Source: UBA5314 sp964635975 (GTDB lineage Bacteria > Bacillota > Syntrophomonadia > Syntrophomonadales > Syntrophomonadaceae). Taken from it: 64,000 nucleotides of DNA. A program made the position numbers and the translations under genes. Location of the stretch: contig CAZWPO010000008.1 in the NCBI GenBank assembly GCA_964635975.1, positions 53,906-117,905 of the forward strand, read 5' to 3'. Numbering within the stretch: the stretch's first letter is position 1; the number at the start of each line of letters is the position of its first letter. Below, in pieces: positions 33,502-41,560 of this stretch. Below the pieces are notes generated by a model. It did not search any database. It worked only from the letters and a program-made list of their open reading frames with translations, and had not been told where the DNA came from.

Positions 33502-33818
33502 TTTTGGTAAATACTCAATTTGTTAAAAAGATTCCGACAAATGGTCCTGATCTATGCCGGGGTTGATCCAAATACAATGCAATTCAAGCGTGCCGCCTGT
33601 TTTGATGTGGGTGTTGAATGCGGCGGTCTTGGACGAGTAATCATGGAAGTACGAGTGGAGGATTGCTGATGCAGAGGTCCTCGTACCCCATGTCTCACAC
33701 AAGAGCGAGATTTGGATACCGGTTATCAAGAAGTAATTTTGAATGGTACAATTGGATTATCCTGTATCAATAGAAAGCAAATAAAACATTTCATAGAATC
33801 ACTCATCGGGAGGTACCT
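33502..33818. other. Intergenic region, no recognised gene
   Basis: Only short frames are present, the longest a 29-codon + strand frame around 33577-33666 without a ribosome binding site. The ribosome site of the next gene is CGGGAGG near 33808. Confidence 0.3.
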
Positions 33819-35027
33819 ATGCGAAAAAGAATTATTGTTTTAACTCTGCTGTTCTGCCTCTGCTGTGCGTTGCCCGTGTATGGCGACCCAAACGTAATGC
33901 TAAACGGAAAGCAGGCAGCTGTGGACGCTCCCCCCATCATCCAGGACGGCATGGTTCTGGTGCCTCTGCGAGCTATTATCGAACCGCTGGGAGGAGAAAT
34001 CGTCTGGGAGGAACAGACGAAGACGGTTTTTGCCCGAAGGGGATCCATAGAAATAGCCTTATGGCCGGGCAGTTCCGATGCCGCTGTTAATGGCCGTATC
34101 ATCCAACTGCCAACACCCGTTCAAACCGTTAACAGTCGGATCATGGTGCCTCTGCAGTTTATAGCCGACATCCTGGGCGCAGACGTCAGCTGGGATGCAG
34201 GCACCCAGACTGCTGTCATTAACGCCGACGTGTACACTTCTCCCGGTATCAAAAGCGCAGCCCGGGTGCATTTCATAGATGTCGGTCAGGCGGATGCCAT
34301 CTACATTCAACTGCGCGGAAACATCGACATCTTGATAGATGGAGGAAATCTCGATGCCGAAGGCGTCGTATTGAGCTACCTTGACGAACAGAACCTGGAT
34401 GACCTGGAACTGCTTATCGCCAGCAATGCCGAGGCACATCATATCGCGGCCCTGCCCGCCGTTTTATCGGAATATGAGGTGGAAAAACTGATATACCATG
34501 ACAGTCTCGATCAAAGCAGTACCGAATATCTGTTGTCTGCTGCGCACAGCAGGAATATTCCGATGGAGATAGCCGATCGGCAGACCTACACATGGGACGA
34601 CATAAGCTTCCAGATCTTGACCGGCCCTGCTGATGGTCAAGATAACAGCTCGATAGTAAGCCGCCTCAAAGTTGGAGAGACAGCTTTCTTGTTTATGTCA
34701 GATGCAGGCTCGGAAACCGAAAAAGCGCTTTCAGGAGATATCAGTGCCCAGGTTTTAAAGGTGGGGGATCATGGAAGTGCTGCCGCCACCAGCCAGGAGT
34801 TCCTTGACCGGATTAAGCCCCAGGCAGCCGTTATTACCCTGGCCGGCGACAGTGCCGAATGGTTTGGTCACGATTATAGCATTCCTCCTGCTGATGAAGT
34901 TTTAGATAGGCTGCAAAGTCAGGGAACAACAATATTCAGAACCGATCTGGATGGCACGATTATAGTTCAGACTGATGGGATAGATTACGATATTACAACC
35001 TTCGCGGAAGACGAGCCAGATAATTAA
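33819..35027 (+). CDS. Secreted stalk domain + degenerate metallo-beta-lactamase (ComEC-like) protein
   Basis: A 402-residue exported protein with a signal peptide (residues 1-22). Two copper-amine-oxidase-like stalk units follow (VDAPPIIQDGMVLVPLRAII and VQTVNSRIMVPLQFIADILG). From about 148 lies a metallo-beta-lactamase domain of the ComEC type (VHFIDVGQADAIYIQ, IDGGNLDAEG). The metal motif, normally THxHxDH, reads SNAEAHH, and the later VGHHGS reads VGDHGS, so several metal ligands are replaced; the Asp in FLFMSDAGSE remains. It may be a non-catalytic or altered-metal homologue. Function unknown. Confidence 0.75.
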   Translation: MRKRIIVLTLLFCLCCALPVYGDPNVMLNGKQAAVDAPPIIQDGMVLVPLRAIIEPLGGEIVWEEQTKTVFARRGSIEIALWPGSSDAAVNGRIIQLPTPVQTVNSRIMVPLQFIADILGADVSWDAGTQTAVINADVYTSPGIKSAARVHFIDVGQADAIYIQLRGNIDILIDGGNLDAEGVVLSYLDEQNLDDLELLIASNAEAHHIAALPAVLSEYEVEKLIYHDSLDQSSTEYLLSAAHSRNIPMEIADRQTYTWDDISFQILTGPADGQDNSSIVSRLKVGETAFLFMSDAGSETEKALSGDISAQVLKVGDHGSAAATSQEFLDRIKPQAAVITLAGDSAEWFGHDYSIPPADEVLDRLQSQGTTIFRTDLDGTIIVQTDGIDYDITTFAEDEPDN

Positions 35028-35085
35028 AGAAATCACTTATGCCATACCTTGCGGTTGAAATATGGTAGAGAGGCTGAATAAACAG

Positions 35086-35129
35086 CTCCTTCTAAATACA
35101 CAATAAAAGAGAAATATATTTAGAAGGAG
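35086..35129 (+). promoter_or_regulatory. Perfect hairpin sequestering the dodecin ribosome binding site
   Basis: CTCCTTCTAAATA at 35086-35098 is the exact reverse complement of TATTTAGAAGGAG at 35117-35129, with an 18-base AT-rich loop. The right arm contains AGAAGGAG, the ribosome binding site of the TTG start at 35139. No T tract follows, so it is not a terminator. It would block translation until opened, as in RNA thermometers. Confidence 0.6.
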
Positions 35130-35138
35130 GTTTGTGCT

Positions 35139-35333
35139 TTGCAGGTTAGAGTTGCTGAATTTGTGGGTGAATCCTCGAGCAGCTGGCAGGATGCGATTGA
35201 AAGCGCCGTGCGCCAGGCATCCCGCGAATACAAGAATATTACTGGTGTGGAAGTGTATAATTGGACAGCTGGCTGCCAGGACAATCGCATAGTCGAATAC
35301 AAAGCCAACATCAAAATAGCCTACCTTGGATAA
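35139..35333 (+). CDS. Dodecin family flavin-binding protein
   Basis: A 64-residue protein of the dodecin family, which forms hollow 12-subunit shells that store or buffer flavin (or CoA in some). The pattern VRVAEFVGESSSSWQDAIESAV, the Trp before DAI that stacks on flavin, and the C-terminal VEYKANIKIAYLG are characteristic. Start is TTG, eight bases after AGAAGGAGG. Canonical dodecins have a Gln in the C-terminal strand region; here GCQDNRIVEY supplies one. Translation is probably controlled by the hairpin upstream. Confidence 0.85.
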   Translation: MQVRVAEFVGESSSSWQDAIESAVRQASREYKNITGVEVYNWTAGCQDNRIVEYKANIKIAYLG

Positions 35334-35349
35334 AGAAGGATAAAGGCCA

Positions 35350-35377
35350 AAGCCCGGTAATCCCGGGCTTAATCTTT
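35350..35377. terminator. Terminator between dodecin and the glycosyltransferase
   Basis: AAGCCCGG at 35350-35357 pairs with CCGGGCTT at 35363-35370 around TAATC, followed by AATCTTTTTT. It serves the dodecin gene and overlaps the stop of the convergent glycosyltransferase. Confidence 0.85.
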
Positions 35378-36196
35378 TTTGCTTAGGCCAGCAATATCTC
35401 CGGGTCTTGACCGCAGACGGGACTCTTCCTGCGGGTGCAGGAGCCCCCATTCCCGGCCCTGGTTGCGTAGCAGCTTTCCCTGCCGTTCTTTATATAGACG
35501 CGAATTGTATCGATATTCGTCTGTATCAACATTAGCATTCGCGCAGCCCTGATGATTGAGGTGCATGGTCTGGGCCTGGGTGAGATAAAGGGTGCAGCCG
35601 CCTGTTAAAAGACGGTCTATCAAGTCGTTGTTGTCATATGCAAAACCTACCATATCTTCGTCGTAGCCACCGATGTTATAGAATCTCTGGCGATTGATCG
35701 CCATAAGAAAAGGCAGCCTTGTATTCAGCAGCGGATATGAATTCCGAAATTCCCGCCAATCATACCATCCATCATTTCTTTCCAGGGAAGCCAGGAAAGT
35801 TCCATCATCGTCCATTCCAATGCAAGTACTTACTAAGTTGGAATCGTAGAGAACCGGCTCTGTCAGATAGCGCACAGTATCGTTTACGTGATACATTTCT
35901 CCGCAGCAGATGATTATGACCTGGCCCTCTGCTAGCTTTGCCCCGATGTTGAACGCGAAGCCGGGAACCCTGTAAACTATGTTGCCGCTGCTGTTTCTCT
36001 GGCCGGTGAATACGTAGCGGAGCTTGAGGGCATCTTGATAGAGGCTGGCCAATTGTTCGCTTTCATCAGGCAAGCCGTCATTGAGCAGTATGGTTTCAAA
36101 ATCAAAAGGTATTTTTTGTCTGGCGAGAGTCTGCAAATTCCATTTTAACAGCTGGGGTCGCATAAACGAGCTTATGAGGATTGAAAGCTGTTTCAA
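35369..36196 (-). CDS. Family 2 glycosyltransferase
   Basis: A 275-residue GT-A fold glycosyltransferase. It begins with TTG nine bases after GGGAGG. The N-terminal nucleotide-sugar domain has ISSFMRPQLLKWNLQTL and LLNDG (in place of a longer Asp motif), and the C-terminal galactosyltransferase-like segment contains IGGYDEDMVGFAYDNNDLIDRLL with likely catalytic acidic residues. There is no transmembrane segment. It stands alone against the surrounding + strand sporulation genes. A role in spore-surface glycosylation is only a guess. Confidence 0.78.
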   Translation of the reverse strand: MKQLSILISSFMRPQLLKWNLQTLARQKIPFDFETILLNDGLPDESEQLASLYQDALKLRYVFTGQRNSSGNIVYRVPGFAFNIGAKLAEGQVIIICCGEMYHVNDTVRYLTEPVLYDSNLVSTCIGMDDDGTFLASLERNDGWYDWREFRNSYPLLNTRLPFLMAINRQRFYNIGGYDEDMVGFAYDNNDLIDRLLTGGCTLYLTQAQTMHLNHQGCANANVDTDEYRYNSRLYKERQGKLLRNQGREWGLLHPQEESRLRSRPGDIAGLSKKD

Positions 36197-36279
36197 TTAT
36201 TTCTTCCTCCCTAACAGAGTGACGTTATCTTAAACATATTCCAGGTATGGGCTGTAAGTGTACATTTAGATAAATTACT

Positions 36280-36305
36280 ATAAACCGGCAATATAAACCG
36301 GCAAT
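36280..36305. repeat. Perfect tandem repeat of a 13-bp unit upstream of spoVA
   Basis: ATAAACCGGCAAT occurs twice head to tail (36280-36292 and 36293-36305). It lies about 40 bp upstream of the putative sigma-G -35 and could be a regulator site. Confidence 0.7.
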
Positions 36306-36345
36306 AGCATCGGCATGTTTATGAAAAGTCCAACCATCCCCTTGT

Positions 36346-36376
36346 CGCATAAATTGTCACCGCCTTGCCTATAATA
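36346..36376 (+). promoter_or_regulatory. Putative sigma-G promoter of the spoVA operon
   Basis: CGCATA at 36346-36351 (consensus TGMATA, 5 of 6) is followed after 18 bp by TATAATA at 36370-36376 (consensus CATACTA, 5 of 7). spoVA is a classic sigma-G operon. The -10 is also a good sigma-A TATAAT, but no sigma-A -35 is found at proper spacing. Confidence 0.45.
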
Positions 36377-36399
36377 AGCCTATCGAGGGGGAATGACTT

Positions 36400-36861
36400 A
36401 TTAATGCTCTGGATAAACTGCACAAAATCGAAGTTGAAGAGTATGATCAATTGGTCAAAAAAATCAAACCGAAACCGGCTATCCTAAAAAACTGCATATG
36501 GGCTTTTTCCGTGGGCGGCGCTATATGCGTAATCGGCCAAATCATCATGAATTATGCCATCAGCAGAGGTATGGCCAGAGTCGATGCAGCTACTGCCACA
36601 TCGGTGGTGATGATTTTCCTGGGGGCGTTTTTTACCGGCCTGGGCGTATACGATGTTCTGGGACAAAGGGCTGGGGCTGGATCGATTGTGCCAATAACCG
36701 GTTTTGCTAACTCCATAGTAGCGCCGGCCATGGAATTCAAACGGGAAGGCTACATTTTTGGCGTGGGGGCCCGGATATTCAGTATAGCCGGCCCTACGCT
36801 TCTATTTGGCTTTGTTGCATCGGTTCTGATCGGCCTTATAAAAGTGTTTATCAGCGGTTAA
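36400..36861 (+). CDS. spoVAC: Stage V sporulation protein AC, probable ATT start
   Basis: Membrane protein of the SpoVA channel that moves dipicolinic acid into and out of the spore. Conserved segments are KPKPAILKNC, FSVGGAICVIGQ, TGLGVYDVLGQRAGAGS and PITGFANSIVAPAMEFKREG, with several transmembrane helices. The first usual start codon in frame is TTG 36451, weakly supported, which would remove the EEYDQLVKKIKPKP segment shared with Bacillus SpoVAC. An in-frame ATT at 36400 lies seven bases after a perfect GAGGGGGA and gives 153 residues. A stop (TGA) is just upstream. I therefore favour the rare ATT start. Confidence 0.85.
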   Translation: MNALDKLHKIEVEEYDQLVKKIKPKPAILKNCIWAFSVGGAICVIGQIIMNYAISRGMARVDAATATSVVMIFLGAFFTGLGVYDVLGQRAGAGSIVPITGFANSIVAPAMEFKREGYIFGVGARIFSIAGPTLLFGFVASVLIGLIKVFISG

Positions 36862-36871
36862 GGGGGATGCC

Positions 36872-37882
36872 ATGAGCGCAGCGAAAAAGAAAGGCAGGCA
36901 AAGTGTTCAGTTTCAAGATCCGCCCCGGCTAGCCTCCTGGGCGGCTGTGGTAGGCCCCAAAGAAGGAGAAGGGCCCTGGGCCAAGGATTTTGACTGGATA
37001 GCGGATGATTACAATATGGGGGAGCAAACCTGGGAAAAAGCGGAGAGCAAGCTTTTGCGGGAGACAGTAAAACTGGCCATCAGTAAAGGCGGTTATCAGA
37101 ATGAAGATATTGAGCTTATGCTGGCTGGTGACCTGCTCAACCAGATCATATCCACCAGCTTCGCAGCACGGGAGATACAAATACCTCTTTTAGGTTTGTA
37201 CGGGGCCTGTTCTACGATGGCTGAAGCCCTTGCCATATCGGCAATGATGATAGACGGAGGATATTTCTCCAGGGTGGTAGCGGCGGCATCCAGTCATCAC
37301 TATACAGCTGAACGGCAGTTTAGATTTGCCAGCGAGCAGGGCGTGCAAAAACCCGCCAGTTCCCAGTGGACAGCTACCGCTTCCGGAGCGGTAGTTTTGG
37401 ACCGGCTGGGATTAGGACCCAAAGTCACTTCTGTAACCCTGGGAAAAGTGATCGATCTGGGACAGAATGATGCAGCCGATATGGGCAGTGCTATGGCACC
37501 CGCAGCAGTCGATACCATAAAGAGGCACTTTGAGGATTTAGGCAGGCCCACGGACTATTATGATCTGATCGTTAGCGGGGATCTCGGGAAGATTGGGATG
37601 GCCCTTGCTGAACAGTTGTTTATCAAGGAAGGATTGGTGCCCAAGCCGAACTATAGCGACTGTGGAGTGCTGCTCTTCGATCAGAATCAGGGTGTGGGAT
37701 CCGGAGCCAGCGGATGTGGTTGTTCAGCCAGCATGCTGTGTGGGCCGCTCCTAAAAAAAATGAGCGAGGGTAAATTGAACAGGTTGCTGCTCGTAGCGAC
37801 CGGGGCTTTGATGAGTCCCACCACTCAGTTCCAGGGTGAAACAATTCCTTCCATAGCGCATGCTGTGGCGATAGAGATTTAA
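36872..37882 (+). CDS. spoVAD: Stage V sporulation protein AD
   Basis: Thiolase-fold protein of the SpoVA complex that binds dipicolinic acid. The 336-residue protein shows the family segments GEGPWAKDFDWIADD, the cysteine-containing LYGACSTMAEALA near 108-120, and GSGASGCGCSASMLCG near 282-296. No thiolase activity is expected. It lies 10 bases after spoVAC and 16 before spoVAE. Confidence 0.95.
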   Translation: MSAAKKKGRQSVQFQDPPRLASWAAVVGPKEGEGPWAKDFDWIADDYNMGEQTWEKAESKLLRETVKLAISKGGYQNEDIELMLAGDLLNQIISTSFAAREIQIPLLGLYGACSTMAEALAISAMMIDGGYFSRVVAAASSHHYTAERQFRFASEQGVQKPASSQWTATASGAVVLDRLGLGPKVTSVTLGKVIDLGQNDAADMGSAMAPAAVDTIKRHFEDLGRPTDYYDLIVSGDLGKIGMALAEQLFIKEGLVPKPNYSDCGVLLFDQNQGVGSGASGCGCSASMLCGPLLKKMSEGKLNRLLLVATGALMSPTTQFQGETIPSIAHAVAIEI

Positions 37883-37898
37883 TAAGTGAGGCGATAAG

Positions 37899-38258
37899 AT
37901 GGTCCCGCTGTATATGGCTTTTTTAGTCGGTGGTACATTGTGCCTGATCGGCCAACTGATCATGGATCTGACCAAGCCGGGGATAACCCCGGGACACATA
38001 TTGGTAGGGTATATAACCGGAGGTGCAATACTCAGCGGACTGGGTTTATATCAGCCCCTGGTAAATATCGGGGGAGCCGGGGCGACCATACCTTTATCCG
38101 GTTTCGGCCATCTCCTTACCCAGGGGACTCTGAAAGCGGTATCTCAAAAGGGCATTCTGGGAGCCTTCAGCGGCGGAATCGAAGCGGCAGCAGCCGGCAT
38201 AACGGCCGCAATAATCTTCGGTTATGTTATGGCTGTGATATTCGACCCCAAAGGCTAA
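37899..38258 (+). CDS. spoVAE: Stage V sporulation protein AE (AEb form)
   Basis: A 119-residue membrane protein of the SpoVA channel with four predicted hydrophobic segments, including YMAFLVGGTLCLIGQLIMD at the start and the glycine-rich GGAGATIPLSGFGHLLTQG, which resembles the corresponding loop of SpoVAC. With spoVAC and spoVAD it forms the minimal clostridial spoVACDE operon; spoVAA, AB and AF are absent, as usual in Clostridia. Confidence 0.92.
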   Translation: MVPLYMAFLVGGTLCLIGQLIMDLTKPGITPGHILVGYITGGAILSGLGLYQPLVNIGGAGATIPLSGFGHLLTQGTLKAVSQKGILGAFSGGIEAAAAGITAAIIFGYVMAVIFDPKG

Positions 38259-38268
38259 TGATAATAGG

Positions 38269-38325
38269 TGAACAGTGAACAGGGGGATGAGTAGTTCACT
38301 CTTGGCCTGTTCGCCTGTTCGCATA
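38269..38325 (+). terminator. Imperfect hairpin after spoVAE
   Basis: Two direct copies of GAACAG (GTGAACAGTGAACAGG) face two inverted copies in CCTGTTCGCCTGTTC about 25 bases later. It could fold into a long stem, but only a weak T-rich stretch follows. Confidence 0.4.
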
Positions 38326-38424
38326 TTCTATTTTCTTCCTGAAAATGGTTTTATTCAGGTTTAAAATATCTTCAAATGGCAAACATCTGTTTAGAAGCTT
38401 TTCAAAATGGGGGGCTGTTTTTTT

Positions 38425-39417
38425 ATGGTGAGAGTCGGGATAGCCCAGGGACTATTTTACTTTTACTACTATCCGTTGTGGAAGACGTTTTTTGTGGACC
38501 TGGGAGCTGAAGTGATTGTGTCTTCACCTACCAACCCGCAGACTATTGACATGGGAATTGCGACAGCGGTTGATGAATCATGTTTCCCGGTCAAGGTTTA
38601 TCTGGGACATATCAGGGAATTGTGTAGATGCCGTATTGATTATATTTTTGTGCCGCGCCTCGTAAGTGTTGAAGAGAGAAGCTATATATGCCCAAAGTTT
38701 ATGGGCATTCCTGATATCGTGCGGGCGCTCATACCAGACACTCCTGAGATAATAGATATCACTATTGATCTGAGCCGCAATGAACGCCTTTTAAAAAGGG
38801 AAATGATCAGGCTGGGAAAGATCTTTTCAAAAAAACGGGGGGAGGTCATCCATGCCTACAAGCATGGTATTCAGGAACTCCGCTTTTGTCGTGAGCTCAC
38901 CCGGGAAGGGTATACCATGGCTGAAGCCATACAGATCTGGGAAGGTAAGCAGCCCGGGCGCCCGGGTCAGGGCGACCTCAAAATCGGGCTCTTAGGTCAT
39001 GGTTACGCGATATACGACGAAGGCATCAGCATGAACCTTATAGGACGTTTGCGTCAGCTGGGCTGTGAGCTTATTTTTCCCGAAACACTTGACCGTGTAA
39101 TGGTCGAAGAGGCTGCTGCCACTGTGCCAAAACGTGTATTTTGGACTCTAGGCCGTAAAATGCTGGGGAGTGCGCTCTATATGAACAATCGCCGCGAGAT
39201 CGACGGAATTATTTACGTAGCCTGCTTCGCCTGCGGACCTGATTCTATCATCGGCGAAATCATCGAAAGAAAAATCAAGGATAAGCCCTTTATGTTTCTG
39301 ACACTGGATGAACATACCGGCGAAGCAGGACTCGTAACCAGGTTGGAAGCTTTTTGCGATATGCTGCACAGAAGGAGGGCATCAGGCCATGAAGATAACT
39401 TTCCCGCATATGGGTAA
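38425..39417 (+). CDS. COG3580-like protein, 2-hydroxyacyl-CoA dehydratase/activase-related
   Basis: A 330-residue protein resembling the DUF2229 portion of giant CoA-enzyme activases and the HgdB/BcrB-type iron-sulfur subunits. Start ATG 38425 is ten bases after GGGGGG. Cys-containing segments that could hold a cluster are DESCFPVKVYLGH near 55, CPKFMG near 92, and ACFACGPDSIIGE near 272, followed by LDEHTGEAGLVTRLEAFCDML. It overlaps the next gene by 29 bases, and an ASKHA ATPase is third. By analogy the ATPase delivers low-potential electrons to a cluster in this protein; the substrate is unknown. Confidence 0.7.
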   Translation: MVRVGIAQGLFYFYYYPLWKTFFVDLGAEVIVSSPTNPQTIDMGIATAVDESCFPVKVYLGHIRELCRCRIDYIFVPRLVSVEERSYICPKFMGIPDIVRALIPDTPEIIDITIDLSRNERLLKREMIRLGKIFSKKRGEVIHAYKHGIQELRFCRELTREGYTMAEAIQIWEGKQPGRPGQGDLKIGLLGHGYAIYDEGISMNLIGRLRQLGCELIFPETLDRVMVEEAAATVPKRVFWTLGRKMLGSALYMNNRREIDGIIYVACFACGPDSIIGEIIERKIKDKPFMFLTLDEHTGEAGLVTRLEAFCDMLHRRRASGHEDNFPAYG

Positions 39418-40507
39418 TATGCACATACCGATCAAAGCATTGTTTCAGGGGCTGAAAGTAGATTCTATCGCGCCCCCTCCCATCAGCAAGAGGACCATAG
39501 AGCTGGGAGTAAAACACTCACCGGAATTCGCCTGCCTGCCATTAAAGATAAATGTTGGCAATTTCATAGAAGCTATGGAGAATGGGGCTGACACGATCGT
39601 AATGGCAGGTGGTTGGGGTCCCTGCCGGTTCGGATATTTCGCACAGGTGGAACGGGAGATCTTAAATGACCTGGGATACCAGTTCTCAATGGTGGTTTTA
39701 GAAGCGCCCGATTCCCGGCTGACCGATCTACTGAAACAGATCAAGGCGCTAGGAGAAAACGTCTCTATTCCTGAGGCTTACAGGGCTTTGAAATTTGCCT
39801 GGTTCAAGCTGAACGCAGTTGAGAAGCTCGAAAAATCACTGGAATATTGTCTGCCCCGGTCTCAGCAAAAAGACGCTTTAGAGAAACTGTATGAAAAGGC
39901 CTTGCAGGCTGTTGATGAATCTTCAGACCGATATGAGATAAACGAGATGGTTGGCGATGCGGCATCAGCTATGAGTGAGCTTGCCATGGAAAACGAAGGG
40001 ATACTGAAGATCGGCCTGGTTGGGGAAATATATACGATACTCGAGCCGAGCACAAATTGCCATATTGTGCGCCATCTAGGAAGGATAAACGCCCACGTGA
40101 CCAGATCCGTCTATCTCAGTGACTGGCTTAATGATCATGTACTTGGCGGGTACATAAAAAAGTCCAACCATCGTTACATTCTGGATTCTTCACGTCCGTA
40201 TCTGAATCATGCGGTAGGTGGGCATGGTCGCGAGACAGTCGGGTCAGCAGTCGATTTTGCCAGGAGGCATTATGACGGCATTATTCAGATCGGTCCGCTT
40301 ACCTGCATGCCGGAGATTGTCGCTCAGTCAGTATTAGGCGGAGTGAGCGGCGACTTCTCAGTACCTTGTATGACGCTGTATTTTGACGAACACTCTGGTA
40401 CAGCCGGGGTTCATACCAGGCTAGAAGCCTTTGTCGACATGCTGGCATCGCAGAAACACGGTCGGGCCTATGCTAAAAAGCCTGCCCCCGTAGTGGCAGG
40501 ATGTTAG
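39389..40507 (+). CDS. COG3581-like protein, paired subunit of the activase-linked system
   Basis: A 372-residue relative of the preceding gene product. It begins HMGNMHIPIKALFQGL, then EFACLPLKINVGNFIEAME near 47 and MAGGWGPCRFGYF near 72. After a helical insert (about 110-200) come the GEIYTILEPSTNCHIVRHLG segment and IGPLTCMPEIVAQ, then YFDEHSGTAGVHTRLEAFVDML, which closely parallels the C-terminus of the first subunit. The conserved Cys in FACLP, GPC and LTC are candidate cluster ligands. Two similar subunits plus an activase recall the HgdAB/BcrBC and double-cubane cluster proteins. Confidence 0.7.
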   Translation: MKITFPHMGNMHIPIKALFQGLKVDSIAPPPISKRTIELGVKHSPEFACLPLKINVGNFIEAMENGADTIVMAGGWGPCRFGYFAQVEREILNDLGYQFSMVVLEAPDSRLTDLLKQIKALGENVSIPEAYRALKFAWFKLNAVEKLEKSLEYCLPRSQQKDALEKLYEKALQAVDESSDRYEINEMVGDAASAMSELAMENEGILKIGLVGEIYTILEPSTNCHIVRHLGRINAHVTRSVYLSDWLNDHVLGGYIKKSNHRYILDSSRPYLNHAVGGHGRETVGSAVDFARRHYDGIIQIGPLTCMPEIVAQSVLGGVSGDFSVPCMTLYFDEHSGTAGVHTRLEAFVDMLASQKHGRAYAKKPAPVVAGC

Positions 40508-40514
40508 GAGTGAG

Positions 40515-41495
40515 ATGATGACATATTTTCTAGGTGTCGATATCGGTTCGGTGAGCAGCAATTTTGTGCTTATGGATGAAAAGGCTGTGATGCTGAAAAA
40601 GGTATACCTGCGTACCCAGGGAAATCCGGTAAAAGCTGTTCAGGATGGATACAGCCAGTTGATCAGCGCTTTGCCTGCGGGATCTGCCATCCGGGGTGTG
40701 GGTGCTACCGGCAGCGGCCGTTATCTTGCCGATGTGATACTGGGAGCTGATGTGGTCAAGAATGAAATCACCGCCCACGGTGTGGCTGCATCGCATTTCC
40801 TACCCGGTCTCAGCACCATTATTGAAATAGGCGGACAGGATTCCAAGCTTATCATTTTAAAAGGTGGGATCGTCATAGATTTTGCCATGAATACGGTTTG
40901 TGCCGCTGGAACCGGATCGTTTCTGGATCAGCAGGCAGCCCGTTTAAATATTCCCATCGAAGAATTTGGCGATCAGGCTATTCGCGCCCGGCAGCCGGTA
41001 AGGATCGCGGGAAGATGCGGCGTTTTTGCCGAGTCCGATATGATCCATAAACAGCAGATGGGCTATCCTGTGGAAGACATATTAATGGGTCTGTGCGAAG
41101 CACTGGTAAGAAACTATCTGAATAATGTAGGCAAAGGGAAAAAAATCGAACCGCCGGTAGTATTTCAAGGAGGGGTGGCCGCCAATGCAGGACTTAAGAA
41201 AGCATTTGAAAAAGTCCTGGGTCTGCCGGTTCAGGTGCCGCCGGACCATGAAGTGATGGGGGCAATAGGTGCTGCTTTGCTTGCTCGCGATGAAAAGGAA
41301 TTCAGCAAATCCCCCAGCCTTTTCAGGGGTCATGAGTTTGTTAACGACGGCGATTTTTCTACCCGCAGTTACGAGTGTGGCGGATGTCCGAACCAGTGTG
41401 AAGTAGTCTGCGTCAGGCGGGGCAAAACACCCCTGGCTTACTGGGGGGACCGATGCAAGAAGTGGGAGAGTTCTTTAAGCGCCCATTTAGCTTAA
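40515..41495 (+). CDS. BcrAD/BadFG-type ASKHA ATPase activase
   Basis: A 326-residue activator ATPase of the HgdC/BcrA family, which uses ATP to push an electron into a low-potential acceptor enzyme. It shows the phosphate-1 loop VDIGSVSSN at residues 8-16, IEIGGQDSKLI near 113, the glycine-rich NTVCAAGTGSFLDQQA with the cluster Cys near 131, and IAGRCGVFAESDM with the second Cys near 166; these two are the bridging [4Fe-4S] ligands in HgdC. A C-terminal extension has additional Cys (CGGCPNQCEVVC). It is eight bases after the COG3581-like gene. Confidence 0.85.
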   Translation: MMTYFLGVDIGSVSSNFVLMDEKAVMLKKVYLRTQGNPVKAVQDGYSQLISALPAGSAIRGVGATGSGRYLADVILGADVVKNEITAHGVAASHFLPGLSTIIEIGGQDSKLIILKGGIVIDFAMNTVCAAGTGSFLDQQAARLNIPIEEFGDQAIRARQPVRIAGRCGVFAESDMIHKQQMGYPVEDILMGLCEALVRNYLNNVGKGKKIEPPVVFQGGVAANAGLKKAFEKVLGLPVQVPPDHEVMGAIGAALLARDEKEFSKSPSLFRGHEFVNDGDFSTRSYECGGCPNQCEVVCVRRGKTPLAYWGDRCKKWESSLSAHLA

Positions 41496-41508
41496 AAGAT
41501 GAAAAGCA

Positions 41509-41538
41509 TTGTATTGTCTGGCTCACTTGAGCTATAAT
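41509..41538 (+). promoter_or_regulatory. Promoter of the thiDMEC operon
   Basis: TTGTAT at 41509-41514, 18 bp, TATAAT at 41533-41538. It is about 22 bp upstream of the TPP riboswitch aptamer. Confidence 0.6.
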
Positions 41539-41560
41539 CCTATATATACGAAACTGCATA

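Noticed and set aside
36280..36305. Tandem repeat as a CRISPR fragment
   Set aside because: Only two abutting 13-bp copies with no spacer and no cas genes; it is a simple tandem repeat.
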